DNA of 64,000 nt from Pegoplata infirma (lineage: Eukaryota > Arthropoda > Insecta > Diptera > Anthomyiidae): positions 103,194,778 to 103,258,777 of the forward strand of contig OY992536.1 of assembly GCA_963921195.1 (NCBI GenBank), in the 5' to 3' direction. Positions 53,488 through 63,739 of the stretch are shown here, one piece after another (the first letter of the stretch is position 1; each line of letters opens with the position of its first letter). The position numbers and the translations under genes are program-made. The notes beneath the pieces are model-generated. The model worked only from the letters and a program-made list of their open reading frames with translations. It ran no database searches and was not told the origin of the DNA.

Positions 53488-53859
53488 CGTCAAAAAATAA
53501 TAAGAAAACAAATATGGCACATTTTTTACTTTTTGTTTATTGACATTTAGTAAATTATCAGTTGTTGGCGGTAATTATTATCAACGCTTTTTAATTTGTT
53601 TTTTATTATTTTTTTATAATTTTGTTCAACTAAATTTTATAAAAAAAAAAAATTATAATGATGACCTCTAATAAATGTTGATAAGCTTAACATACATATT
53701 TGTTGATCAGTAGTAAGTGTGAAATGTAATTAAAATGATAAAGGTAATGCGACATTTTCTTCGTATTCTTAAGTATTTGATACTTAAAAATTAATAGAAG
53801 GCATTCACGTTTTTGTTTTTATGAATGAAAAAAATTCTCTTACAGAAAATCTTTATGTA
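53488..53859. other. AT-rich stretch, nothing recognised
   Basis: No recognised content. Confidence 0.3.
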
Positions 53860-54255
53860 CACTCAAAAAAAAAAATGTTTGTAAAATGACATACAATCCC
53901 CGTAATTTTACGGGGCAGGTTTTGCAAAATATTACGAGGAGAAAATGTAAATTTACAATTTATTTTTTTTTATGAAATCTGAAATTCGGTACGATAACGT
54001 AAATTTTTTTTTAAATTTTAATTTTAGAGCTGTTTTTTAAGGTTCCCCTACACAGAAAGAATTTAAAACGAATTTTAATCAATAAAAAGGCGGGTTCAAT
54101 CAATTTTTTGATTGAACTTCCTCCAATAAAGAAAATTGTTATATCAATCATCAAATTGTAGGTGATTAATTGAATATTTTTGCAATCAAACATTTTTTCG
54201 ATTTTGACACCAAATTTGATCAATTTTTTATTTATAGTCAATCAAAAAAATATTG

Positions 54256-54362
54256 TTGTTTCTGTAAAGACAGTCGAGCTCAGGCTCTAATTATAATTAT
54301 GTATTATAATTTTTTGATTTGTTATATATGGTTTTGAATTGAGAAAAGTGTGAAAGAAAAAT
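54256..54362 (+). repeat. 107-bp direct repeat, copy 1
   Basis: Appears identical to 54894-55000. It starts TTGTTTCTGTAAAGACAGTC and ends AAAGTGTGAAAGAAAAAT. 531 bp lie between the two copies. Confidence 0.9.
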
Positions 54363-54513
54363 TTTAATTTTTCTAAAAATTTAAGACATCCTGGTTTGTT
54401 TCTTACTAGTTTCATACTTATTATCCAGTTATAATAATCTTCAGAAAAACTTTTAATATCAAATTTATTTAGTTAATAGTCAATAAACTCTATATGTGAA
54501 AATTATTTACAGA

Positions 54514-54604
54514 TCGCAGCCGACAAGGATTGAACTCATCATCATCTGTCATACTTTTCTATTAACTGCTTGTAACGTACAATCACTCTAGACCGATACG
54601 CCAA
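54514..54604 (-). ncRNA. Possible tRNA-derived sequence
   Basis: On the minus strand 'TTGGCGTATCGGTCTAGAG' resembles an A box and 'GAGTTCAATCCTTGTCGG' resembles a B box about 60 bp later. TTACAAGCAGT between them is reminiscent of an anticodon arm. No complete cloverleaf was found. It could be a SINE or chance. Confidence 0.3.
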
Positions 54605-54893
54605 GTAGGCTGTTAAGCAAGTATCAACTAAATCTGATTTTTTCAATTCGAGTGTGGTTGTTGCTGTTGTTTTTTTCTCACAGAAGACTTGTTATTGTAA
54701 TTGTGTCAACAAACTTTTATTTTTAGTAATCATTATTCTTCTTTCTCTCCTTCATCAATTCTGATCTAAGTACTTATTTTTGCAAACATTGCCAGACATG
54801 GTCTATATTTTAGACACAAATGTTAGGTGTTGCCATTTTTCCAAAGATACTGATTGCCACTTAGGGCGACTTATAGTCGTTATTTTTAAATTA

Positions 54894-55000
54894 TTGTTTC
54901 TGTAAAGACAGTCGAGCTCAGGCTCTAATTATAATTATGTATTATAATTTTTTGATTTGTTATATATGGTTTTGAATTGAGAAAAGTGTGAAAGAAAAAT
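54894..55000 (+). repeat. 107-bp direct repeat, copy 2
   Basis: Partner of 54256-54362. The identity implies a recent duplication or gene conversion. Confidence 0.9.
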
Positions 55001-55329
55001 CCTCGTATAACAAAATTTTTGTAAAATAACAGTTTTTTTTTGTAATTCAACTAGAATCCTCGTAATAAAAACTTTGTTGTAAAATTACAGTTTTTTTTTT
55101 GTAAAATAACCTTTCAAAATGTTAGAATACAATTACGAAAATAAACTTGTAAAATTACCAATAAAACTGTAGTTCTCGTTTGAGCAAAGTACAAGATTTT
55201 TTGTTAAAAAACAAATAAAATTGTTAAATATTGGTAGAACGGGATTACAAGGCATTTTACCAGGCGTTTTAACAGTTTATTTTTTTGAGTGTAACAAATT
55301 AATAACCAAGAAAAATACTTTTTTTTCCA

Positions 55330-56450
55330 AGCATTTGGATTTATGGGAACTTCTCGAAAACATAATTTTTTTAAAATTCACAAAATATCTCAGATGACGA
55401 AACAATTGTACTACAGAAAAACTATTAGATTCTTAAATATTTTTCATATAAAAAAATAACCCTTTCAGAAAGTTGTTCAGATTCTGAAACCTTTTCTTAT
55501 AGAAAATGTCTCAGATTTTTAAAATTTTCTATAGAAATAATCTGATATTTTGAGACATTCTTTCTATAAAAAAAAATCCAAATTCTGATATATTTTTCTT
55601 ATAAAAAACGTCTGAAATAATTCTCATATTTCAAAGTTATTCTCAGATGCTACGAACTTTTTCGTATACTAAAATTCTTAGATCCTGAAACATAATTCGT
55701 AAAAGAAAATTATCAGTTTTTAAAGCATTTTATGAAGAAATTTTGAACCTATTTTCTTAAAATTCGAAAAATGTTACGGTTTTAATGCCATCTAGATTCT
55801 GAAACATTTTCATATAGAAAAAAATTTATTATTAGACACATTTCAAAAGAAAAACTTATATATTTAGACTCTAAGACGTTTTTCCTTTAGAAATGTTATT
55901 CGATTCTGAGAAATTGTTTGCTAAAAAAATCTTGGTATATTGTGAAACATTCTTTCAAAGGAAAAATTCTCAGTTGCTGTGAGATATTTTCTATAGAAAA
56001 GTTTTAAGACATTTTCCCTAAAATTAAAGATAGTTTTACAATAAAAAAAATTTTACATTTAGAGTCAAATAGACCTCAAAACAGTTTCTAAAAATAAAGT
56101 CTGGAATTTCGAAACATTTTTCTATAAAAATATCGAGAAAATAATTTTTTCTTAGAGAATGATAACTCTATTGCCATTTAACTCTATTGTCATTTAAGTT
56201 TTTCAAATGCAATTTCTTTCATTCTGAAACATTTTAAGGATTAAAAAAAAATTTACTTCAGTACAAATAGCCTCTATTTGTGTACATCCTGGTCATTTTC
56301 CTTCCATCTTTGTTCCTCTCCCTTTTTCCTTTTCCTTTCTTTTCTTTTCTTTTCTTTTCTTTTCTTTTCTTTTCTTTTCTTTTCTTTTCTTTTCTTTTCT
56401 TTTCTTTTCTTTTCTTTTCTTTTCTTTTTTTTCGTTCCTTTCTAGTTAAT
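55330..56450 (-). mobile_element. Partial, inverted relative of the 37100-39330 element
   Basis: It has the same ~40-bp degenerate units (TTTTCTATAGAAAATGTCTCA-like). The landmark 'AATAGCCTCTATTTGTGTAC' at 56269 is the inverse of AATAGAGGCTATTTGTACTG at 37281. It ends at a pyrimidine tract corresponding to the purine tract at 37157. The terminal CAGGCGCGGATCCAGG is absent. Confidence 0.65.
56337..56430 (+). repeat. (TTTCT)n microsatellite, about 18 units
   Basis: Uninterrupted TTTCT pentamers followed by T-rich sequence, inside the 55330-56450 segment. The long open frame across it (SFLFFSFLFF) is an artefact. Confidence 0.95.
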
Positions 56451-56584
56451 TTACAAAAAAAAAAAACATTTTTTTTTACAAAAATGATTTTATTAAGAGG
56501 ATTTATGTTGTTTTACAAAAAAAAAAAAATTTTTTTTTTACCATTTTTTTAAACATATTTACCATTTTTTCTTGAAAGTTTACC

Positions 56585-56773
56585 ATTTTTTTCCGATTTT
56601 AAAACAACATTTTTACCAAAAAAGTTGGTTATATAACCAATTTTTGGCGTATTCAAAATTACGTGGAAATCCTCATAATTTTACGAGAATTTTACCTTCC
56701 TCCTATTTTACGAGAATAGGCCTCGTAAAATCACGAGATTTTTTGATAACTTTACAAGGTTTTTTTTTGAGTG
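56585..56773. mobile_element. MITE fragment of the CACTCAAAAAAA group
   Basis: 'CCTCCTATTTTACGAGAATA' and 'CACGAGATTTTTTGATAACT' lead to AAGGTTTTTTTTTGAGTG followed by TA. The left end is missing. Confidence 0.6.
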
Positions 56774-56779
56774 TATAGT

Positions 56780-57294
56780 CTGTAAAGTTTTTGAATTTAT
56801 CTTCGAAATAAAATTAAGTAATGAACAATATTTTTGCTAAGAAATTCAAGGTCACTAAAAATAATTCTTAACTGAATGAAGTTGAATTAAATCATTGATC
56901 TTAAATACTACAAAACCGCTATGTTAAATATTTTTAAACCAAAAAACTCGATTTTGTCAAAAAGAAAAAAAAAAACATAAATAAAAACAATCATTTGTTT
57001 TTAAAATTTATGATATTTGTAATTGATTAACCCACGTTATTTTTTATTTATTTATTTGAAAATTATGATCAGTTTTTATATTGTGGTAACCACTAGGCAC
57101 AACATTAAAATAAATATTTTTGTTTTATGTTTTTAATATTTGGACAAGTGTTTTTGTATCTCTTATCAATGTTTTTTATATATATATATTTTTTTTTATA
57201 ACACTTCAAATTAATTTCTAATTTTTGTTGTGTTATATTTTTTTTTTGCTTATATTTTGTTTTATATTTTTATTTTTACTAGGTCTATACGGTC
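56780..57294. other. Apparently unique AT-rich DNA
   Basis: No match to the repeat families of this window and no coding frame. Confidence 0.35.
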
Positions 57295-57380
57295 AGTACC
57301 CCTCAACATTTATATTAGTTTAGTTTTTACTCTCGTCGCTGGTGCTGTCGTTCTTGTCGCTTTCTAAATTTTTAAGTCGA
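57295..57380 (+). promoter_or_regulatory. Speculative initiator and non-coding first exon
   Basis: GGTCAGTACC contains TCAGT, the arthropod initiator consensus, with A at 57295. The following ~80 bp are unusually G/C-rich for this window (CTCTCGTCGCTGGTGCTGTC). A GTGAGTAAAG splice-donor-like site occurs at about 57380. A downstream element AGTTT at +28 is one base off the DPE consensus. No TATA box is claimed. This is inference only. Confidence 0.2.
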
Positions 57381-58000
57381 TGTGAGTAAAGTTCGTTTTG
57401 TGTAAAAAATTTGAAAAAAAAAATGAATTAGAATTTTTTAAATATTTACCTACCAATTCGTTATTATCTATTGGTAAATACAAATGACATATCAATGATA
57501 TGAAACAAGAAATTCAATTAAAAAAAATAAAAATAATTTTCTAATTATTTTAAAGCGGGAATTTTTCAGTTTTTTTTATCAAATTAATTAAAAGTGTGTG
57601 ATGTGTTTCTTTCTGTGTTGATAATAATTATATTATTGGTTTAACTATAAATTTTAATAAAAATTTAAAAATAAAATAATAATCTTGATTCTTATTGCAA
57701 TTAACATTAACCCTCAAATGTGTGAATTATTTTTTTGTGCATTAATTTCTAACTGAAGCTGAAATAAAGATTTAAATGATGTTAATGAATTGTTTCATGA
57801 AGATAATGAATGTTCATCAAAAAAATACCAACGTTAAGATGAGATTGATGTTTTTTTTTTTTAATTTTAAAGAATTATTTTTTTTAAACTTGAAAAACCC
57901 ATTATTATTCTTTTTAAGGTCTAAAACATTTTGAATAAATATGAATTTTAATAAAAAAAAATGGACAAAAAATTGTTTCGACTAATTTTTGGTTATATAT
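57381..58000. other. Apparently unique AT-rich DNA
   Basis: No element ends, coding frames or RNA features recognised. It could be intron or intergenic sequence. Confidence 0.35.
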
Positions 58001-59593
58001 AACCAAGAAGAAAAGTTAAATTCGACTTTGCCGAATCTATAAATACGCTCCACAATGACTTTTTTCAAGGACAGTACATTTTTTAACGTGAAAAAATTAA
58101 CAATTTTGATTAGAAATATTTTATTTTGATAAAAATCTTTTATTCTCACTTAAAAAAAAAAAAAAATTACTAATTTTTTTTGAGTGTAAAATTTTTTTCG
58201 AGTGTAATGTTTTTTACTGTAAAAATATTTCTGAGTGAATGCAAGTACGTGTGTACACAAAAAAATTTAATTTTTGTAAATAAAAAAATTTTTTGAGGGT
58301 ATAATTTTTTTGAGTGTAAAATTTTTTTTGAGTGTAAAATTATTGTCATGTTTAACGTTTAAGTTACCAATGCTTTTAAAACTAAACAAGTTTAAAAAGC
58401 ATTGCTTTAAGACTAAACAAGTTTGAAAAGCATTGTTAAGTTATCACCAATGCTTTTAAACCTTGGCATTTATGATGAAACCAATCTGAAATTCAGAGTT
58501 TTGCTTTTAACTTTTGAACCACTGTACCGATTAAACTGAAATTCAATACCAAACTGACCTGAGGAACAGCAAAGATACATGCCAAGTTTCAGCAGTCTCG
58601 TTTTTGTCTTTCGAAAGTTATCGTGTTTTTTATCTTGTAAATTCGCGAAAACCCCTTGCCGAAATTTACTCTTTTGCTCATAACTTTTGAACCACTGGAC
58701 CGATTTGGCTGGATTGCAATACCAACTTGACCAACTAAATGACCAACATAGATGCCTAACTACAGTAGCCTCTGTAAAGTCTTTCAAACTTTAGCTTGTT
58801 TTCTACGGACGGACAGACAGACGGACGGACCGACATCGCTAGATCGAATTAAAATCGATCGAGGAGCTTGACTATATGAGGCATTCCACACCAAATGTCC
58901 CGCTACAGAAAAACATGTGTCCCGTAAATTTCTGAATAGGTTGTTTGGATAGCCCTATATGTAACTAATAAAATTGCGTTTTTGGTTTTTCAATTTTTCA
59001 AAAACTGGGCTTAGGAGGCGTGGTCAAATATTGGAAAAATGGTCAAATTTGTGGCGAGTTGCCTTGATTAAATATTTATCACATTAAAACGGAATGCACC
59101 ACAATGTCAAAAATTTTCGTTCTTATATAGTTTTGTATGGGCTATCGATTAAATTTTTTTTTTTTGGAAAATTTTCAGAACCCGTTCTGAAATTTTCCAT
59201 TTTTTAAAAAAGTCAATTTATCAAAAATCCGGCCACTTTTATTTTCCTTTTTTATTTATTTTTTTAAAAGTGTAGATGTTTGTCCATCCACACAAAAAAA
59301 ATCAGAAACACGTTCATCTTTTTTTTCGAGAAAATCGCATTTGAACTTCAAATTTCATAACAATTTTGTTATTTGCTTGTATTTCTTTGTTTTAAAGTTG
59401 CGAATGAGTAATATTAATTGCATAAATATTCGTCATACGCTCTGTTGCCACAAAAAAATACAAGCAAATTACTAAACTGTTATGAAATTTAAAGTTCAAA
59501 TGCGATTTTCTCGAAAAAAAAGATGAACGTGTTTCTGATTTTTTTGTGTGGATGGACAAACATCTAAACTTTTAAAAAAAACAAATAAAAAAG

Positions 59594-60844
59594 AAACAAG
59601 TAGAAAAGTTAAATTCGACTTTGCCGAATCTATGAATACCCTCCACAATGCATTTTTTAAAGGGTAGTACATTTTTAAATTAACAATTTTGATTAGAAAA
59701 ATTTTATTTTAAGTAAAAAACTCTTTTTTTGTCATTTTTTTTTTTTAAGAAAAATTACTAATTTTTTTTTTTTAGTGTAAAATTTTTTTTCCAGTGTAAT
59801 GTTTTTTTACTGTAAAAATATTTCTGAGTGAATGCACGTACGTATGTACACAAAATATTGACATTTTTGTAAAAAAAAAAAACTAATTTTTTTTTGTGTA
59901 AATTTTTTTTTGAGTGTAAAATTTTTTTGAGTGTAAAATTTGTTATGGGTGTAAAATTGTATTTTTTTTTTTTTTTAAGAAAAATTATAATTTTTTTTTT
60001 TTTGAGTGTAAAATTTTTTTCCAGTGTAATGTTTTTTTTTTCTGTAAAAATATTTCTGAGTGAATGCACGTACGTATGTACACAAAATATTGACATTTTT
60101 GTAAAAAAAAAAACTAAATTTTTTTTGTGTAAATTTTTTTTTGAGTGTAAAATTTTTTTGAGTGTAAAATTTTTTTTGAGTGCAAAATTTTTTTCGAGTG
60201 TAATTTTTAAGTTACCAATGCTTTTAAAACTAAACAAGTTTAAAAAGCATTGCTTTAAAATTAAACAAGTTTAAAAAGCATTGTTAAGTTACCACCAATG
60301 CTTTTAGAACTTGTTAAAACACGTGGCATTTTAGATGAAACTAATCTGAAATTCAGGGTTTTGCTAATAACTTTTGAACCACTGGACCGATTGAGCTGAA
60401 ATTTAATACCAAACAGACCCGGGGAACAGCAAAGATACATGCCAAGCTTCAGTAGTCTCATTATTGTCTTTCGAAAGTTATCGTGTTTTTTATCTCGTAA
60501 ATTCGCGAAACACCCTTGCCGAAATTTACTCTTTTGCTCATAACTTTTGAACCACTGGACCGATTTGGCTGGATTGCAATACCAACCTGACCAGGTAAAT
60601 GACAAACATATATGCCAACCTTCAGTAGCCTCTGTAAAGTCTTTCAAAAGTTAGCGTGTTTTCTACGGACGGACAGACAGACAGACAGACGGACGGACGG
60701 ACGGACATCGCTAGATCGACTTAAAATCGATCGAGGATCATAAATATATATACTTTATGGGGTCCTAGACCAATATTTCGAGGTGTTACAAACGGAATGA
60801 CAAACTTATATATACCCTCTATCACTAGAGTGGAGGGTATAAAA
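59594..60844 (-). mobile_element. DINE-like element nested in the palindrome
   Basis: It runs from AACAAGTAGAAAAGTTAAAT (3' end on the minus strand) to ATCACTAGAGTGGAGGGTAT. The palindrome arm is continuous across it (AATAAAAAAG / AAAGTGGCCGG), so both borders are fixed and no target duplication beyond a single A is needed. A GTCC tract lies at 60668-60710. It includes a local ~232-bp duplication. Confidence 0.85.
59750..60215. repeat. Local ~232-bp tandem duplication
   Basis: 'CTGAGTGAATGCACGTACGT' occurs at about 59824 and 60056 with flanking 'TGTACACAAAATATTGACAT' and 'AAATTTTTTTTTGAGTGTAA' in both. Frames here encoding repeated FTLKK/SVKFFL peptides are by-products. Confidence 0.8.
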
Positions 60845-61290
60845 AAAGTGGCCGGATTTTTGATAAATTGACTTTTTAAAAAATGGAAAATTTCAGAACG
60901 GGTTCTGAAAATTTTCAAAAATCGATAGCCCATACAAAACTATATAAGACTGTAAATTTTTGAGATTGTGGTGCATTCCGTTTTAATGTGATAAATATTT
61001 AATCAAGGCAACTCGACACATATTTGACCATTTTTCCAATATTTGACCACGCCTCCTAAGCCCAGATTTTGAAAAATTGAAAAACCAAAAACGCAATTTT
61101 CTAAGTTCCATATAGGGCTATCCATACCACCTATTCAGAAGTTTACGGTACACATGTTTTTTTTCGCTGGACATTTGGTGTGGAATGCCTCATATGTACT
61201 TTATGGAGTCCTAGACCAATATTTCGTTGTGTTACAAACAGAATGACAAACTTATATATACCCTCTATCACTAGAGTGGAGGGTATAAAA

Positions 61291-62669
61291 AAATTTACAA
61301 GAAAAGTTTGTAACTTTTTTTTTGCTTCCTCCTTTTTGACAAGAATTCCTTGTTATTTTACAACCTTTTTATACCCTCCACTCTAGTGATAGAGGGTATA
61401 TATAAGTTTGTCATTCCGTTTGTAACACCTCGAAATATTGGTCTAGGACCCCATAAAGTATATATATTCATGATCCTCGATCGATTTTAAGACGATCTAG
61501 CGATGTCCGTCCGTCCGTCTGTCCGTCTGTCTGTCTGTCTGTCTGTCTGTTGAAAACACGCTAACTTTTGAAAGACTTTACGGTGGCTCCTGAAGTTTGG
61601 CATATATGTTGGGCATTTACCGGGTCAGGTTGGTATTGCAATCCAGCGAAAGCGGTCCAGTGGTTCAAAAGTTATAAGCAAATGAGTGAATTTCGGCAAG
61701 GGTTTTTAAGGAATTTACGAGTTAAAACACACTGTAACTTTCGAATGACAATTCTGAGGGTGCTGAAGTGTAACATATTTATTTGTCGTTCCTCTGTCCC
61801 GGTCTGTTTCAAATTTCAGCCCAATCGGTCTATTCGTTCAAAAGTTATTAGTAAAACCGTGAATTTCAGATTAGTTTCACCTTAAATTCACATGTTGAAA
61901 ACCCGTTAAACATGTTTGAAAAACATTGGTAAGTCACAAAAATATTTTTACACTAAAACAAAAAAAAAAATTTACTAAAAAAAAATTTACGCTCAAAAAA
62001 AATTTTACACTCAAAAAAAAATTTTACACTCAAAAAAAAATTTTACACTCAAAACAAAAAATAGTAAATTATTTTTTTTTTTTTCAAAAATTACTAAAAA
62101 AATATTTTTTTTACACAAAATAAAATATTTCTTACCAAAAATGTTTTTTTTTCACGTTAAAAAATTTACTATCACTTAAAAAGGGCATTGTGGAGGGTAT
62201 TCATAGATTCGGCCAAGTCGAATTTAACTTTTCTACTTGTTACCAATAATTTTGTAATTTTACAAGCTTTTTACCAAAAAATTGTAAATTTACATTATTT
62301 TTAACGCGATAAAACTTACAAGATGGTTTCGTGATTTTACTAGATTTTTTGCTACCTCCTATTTTACGAGAATTTCTAGTAAAAATTACGAACTTTTTTT
62401 GTAATTTTATAAGATTTTTACCAATAAAATGTAAAATTTACAACTTTTTTGGCAAAATAAACTTACAAGAAATTCTCGTAAATTTATTAGATTTTTTTTT
62501 TGTAAAAAGTCTTGGAAATTTGTAAAATTACAAGAAAAAGCTGTAAAATTACAAAAGAATGTAAATTTCGATCGAAAATTAGTTGTTTAAAAACAAGGAA
62601 AACTGTCAAATATTGTTAAAATAGGATTACGAGACTTTTTCTAGTAATTTGGCAAAGTTTTTTAGAGTG
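61291..62669. mobile_element. MITE family C, interrupted by a DINE-like element
   Basis: The left part 61291-61367 (TTACAAGAAAAGTTTGTAAC, TTGTTATTTTACAACC) and right part 62242-62669 (ACCAATAATTTTGTAATTTT to AAAGTTTTTTAGAGTG.TA) join into the usual family C order. It directly abuts the DINE-like element ending at 61290. Confidence 0.75.
61368..62241 (+). mobile_element. DINE-like element, best-preserved reference copy
   Basis: The 5' end is TTTATACCCTCCACTCTAGT, with the hairpin TACCCTC..GATAGAGGGTA. Next come TTTGTCATTCCGTTTGTAAC, AGGACCCCATAAAGTATATA, GATCCTCGATCGATTTTAAG and a GTCC/GTCT array (61507-61550). The middle region 'CTCCTGAAGTTTGGCATATA' and 'GGTTCAAAAGTTATAAGCAA' follows. The 3' end is GAGGGTATTCATAGATTCGG, hairpin ATTCGGCCAAGTCGAAT, then TTTTCTACTTGTT. 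It is inserted between T residues of family C sequence without an evident duplication. At about 874 bp it is the clearest full copy. Confidence 0.9.
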
Positions 62670-62671
62670 TA

Positions 62672-63053
62672 ATTATCGATTTTTTACAAACTTATTTCAT
62701 TGAAAAATTTTAAATTTTAATATTACAGTTGACAGGCTTAAACATTTTAGGGTTAAAGTATGCAAAAAAAATAAAAAAAAAAAATTAAAATCATCGAAAA
62801 CTTTTATTAATCAATACAAATTTAATATAGTCGTCTAAAAGGCAGTCAAGTATCTTGATTATTTTATTGTAAATAATAATTTATTAGCTAAAAATTGTTT
62901 CCAACCAAGAAAAAAAGTGATCATAAAAAATTTTAATTTTAAAAAAACATTCATTAATTAACACAAAAAATTTAATGTGGTAAAGCTTTTTTTTGAAAAA
63001 TTCGAAATGTTAGTAGGAATGAAACCAAAAATGTCAAGATTGTATCCCTGATG
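62672..63053. other. AT-rich stretch, nothing recognised
   Basis: No recognised content. Confidence 0.3.
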
Positions 63054-63424
63054 CACTCAAAAACAAAAAAAACATTGCAAAGTTACCAAAAAATCTCGTT
63101 ATTTTACGAGGCTATTCTCGTAAAATAGGAGGTAGGTAAAATTCTCGTAAAATTAGGAGGATCCTCGTAAAACATAATTATTGTAAAATAACATTTTTAT
63201 TTGTAAATCAACTAGAATCCTCGTAAAAAAAAACTTTGTTGTAAAATTTTTTTTTTTTTTTTTTTTTTATTTCAATATAATTACGACTGAGTAAAACTCA
63301 TTTAGTAATATTACAATAGGAGGTAAAATAGTGTGACGAGTGATAATTCATTAATTATCCTCAAAAAAAAAAGTTATAAATTTATGTACTTGTGTAAAAT
63401 TACATTTTTTTTTTTGTAAAATAA
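63054..63424. mobile_element. MITE remnant of the CACTCAAAAAAA group
   Basis: It starts CACTCAAAAACAAAAAAAAC and carries 'TTTTACGAGGCTATTCTCGT' and AAAATAGGAGGTAGGTAAAA as in 50209-50461. The right end is unclear. Confidence 0.55.
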
Positions 63425-63425
63425 C

Positions 63426-63610
63426 TAGTGTTTCCAATTCGGTTAATCGATTAACCGATTCCTCGATTAATCGCCTCTATTTCGGTTAATGTCGAAACAA
63501 ATAATTTAAAACGCAAATAATTATTCGACCCGATTAATCGGTTAAAATGGTTCGATTAACCGGTTAATATTATTATCTCTATATTCTACTATAATTTGTT
63601 TGAAACACTT
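63426..63610. mobile_element. Small MITE of GGTTAATCGATTAACCG repeats
   Basis: 'TTCGGTTAATCGATTAACCG' and 'CCCGATTAATCGGTTAAAAT' blocks repeat in both orientations, with TAGTGTTTCCAA at the left and GAAACACTT at the right. The design recalls the GGTAACGGTA hAT MITE at 25703, but no target duplication was found. Confidence 0.5.
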
Positions 63611-63739
63611 CCTCTTTTTTACAACCACTTCCGAAAAAAGTCAAAACTACAGAAAAAAAATATTCAGAAACAAGCAATTAACAGTTAAGAAAAGCAAAAT
63701 AAAAATTTAGAAGACATCATTTAAAACTCAGAAATCCTA

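Larger units (their letters stand above)
53860..55291. mobile_element. TA-flanked element of the CACTCAAAAAAA group with insertions
   Basis: TA lies before 53860 and after 55291. The ends are CACTCAAAAAAAAAAATG and, reversed, CACTCAAAAAAATAAACTG. The termini carry 'CCCGTAATTTTACG' and 'GGGATTACAAGGCATTTTAC' text, like 50209-50461. Its core has been expanded by 54050-54266 and by the duplicated segment described separately. Confidence 0.55.
58878..61191. mobile_element. Palindromic element (TIR GAGGCATTCCACACCAAATG, TSD ATAT)
   Basis: GAGGCATTCCACACCAAATG and the inverse CATTTGGTGTGGAATGCCTC are flanked by ATAT (58874-58877, 61192-61195). The arms match throughout (for example GAGGCGTGGTCAAATATTGG, GGAATGCACCACAATGTC, TCAATTTATCAAAAATCCGG), and the centre lies near 59410. 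The right arm is interrupted at 59594-60844 by a DINE-like element. The net size is about 1.06 kb. It belongs to the family of 20960-23014. Confidence 0.85.
58001..61290 (-). mobile_element. DINE-like element, outermost layer of a triple nest
   Basis: The minus-strand 5' end is at about 61290 (TATACCCTCCACTCTAGTGA) and the 3' end near 58001 (hairpin 'ATTCGGCAAAGTCGAAT', then CTTTTCTTCTTGG). The GTCC tract is at about 58805-58832. The core is split in its ATAT by 58878-61191. Without insertions it is about 0.97 kb. Confidence 0.85.

Noticed and set aside
54256..55000. LTR retrotransposon (TRIM) with 107-bp LTRs
   Set aside because: The repeats do not begin TG and end CA; no primer-binding site or polypurine tract and no short target duplication were seen.
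56280..56552. Open frame with repeated SFLFF peptide
   Set aside because: Translation of the (TTTCT)n microsatellite and neighbouring T runs.
59758..60274. Frames encoding FTLKKNF and SVKFFL repeats
   Set aside because: Low-complexity T/A-rich part of a DINE-like element with a local 232-bp duplication, not a gene.
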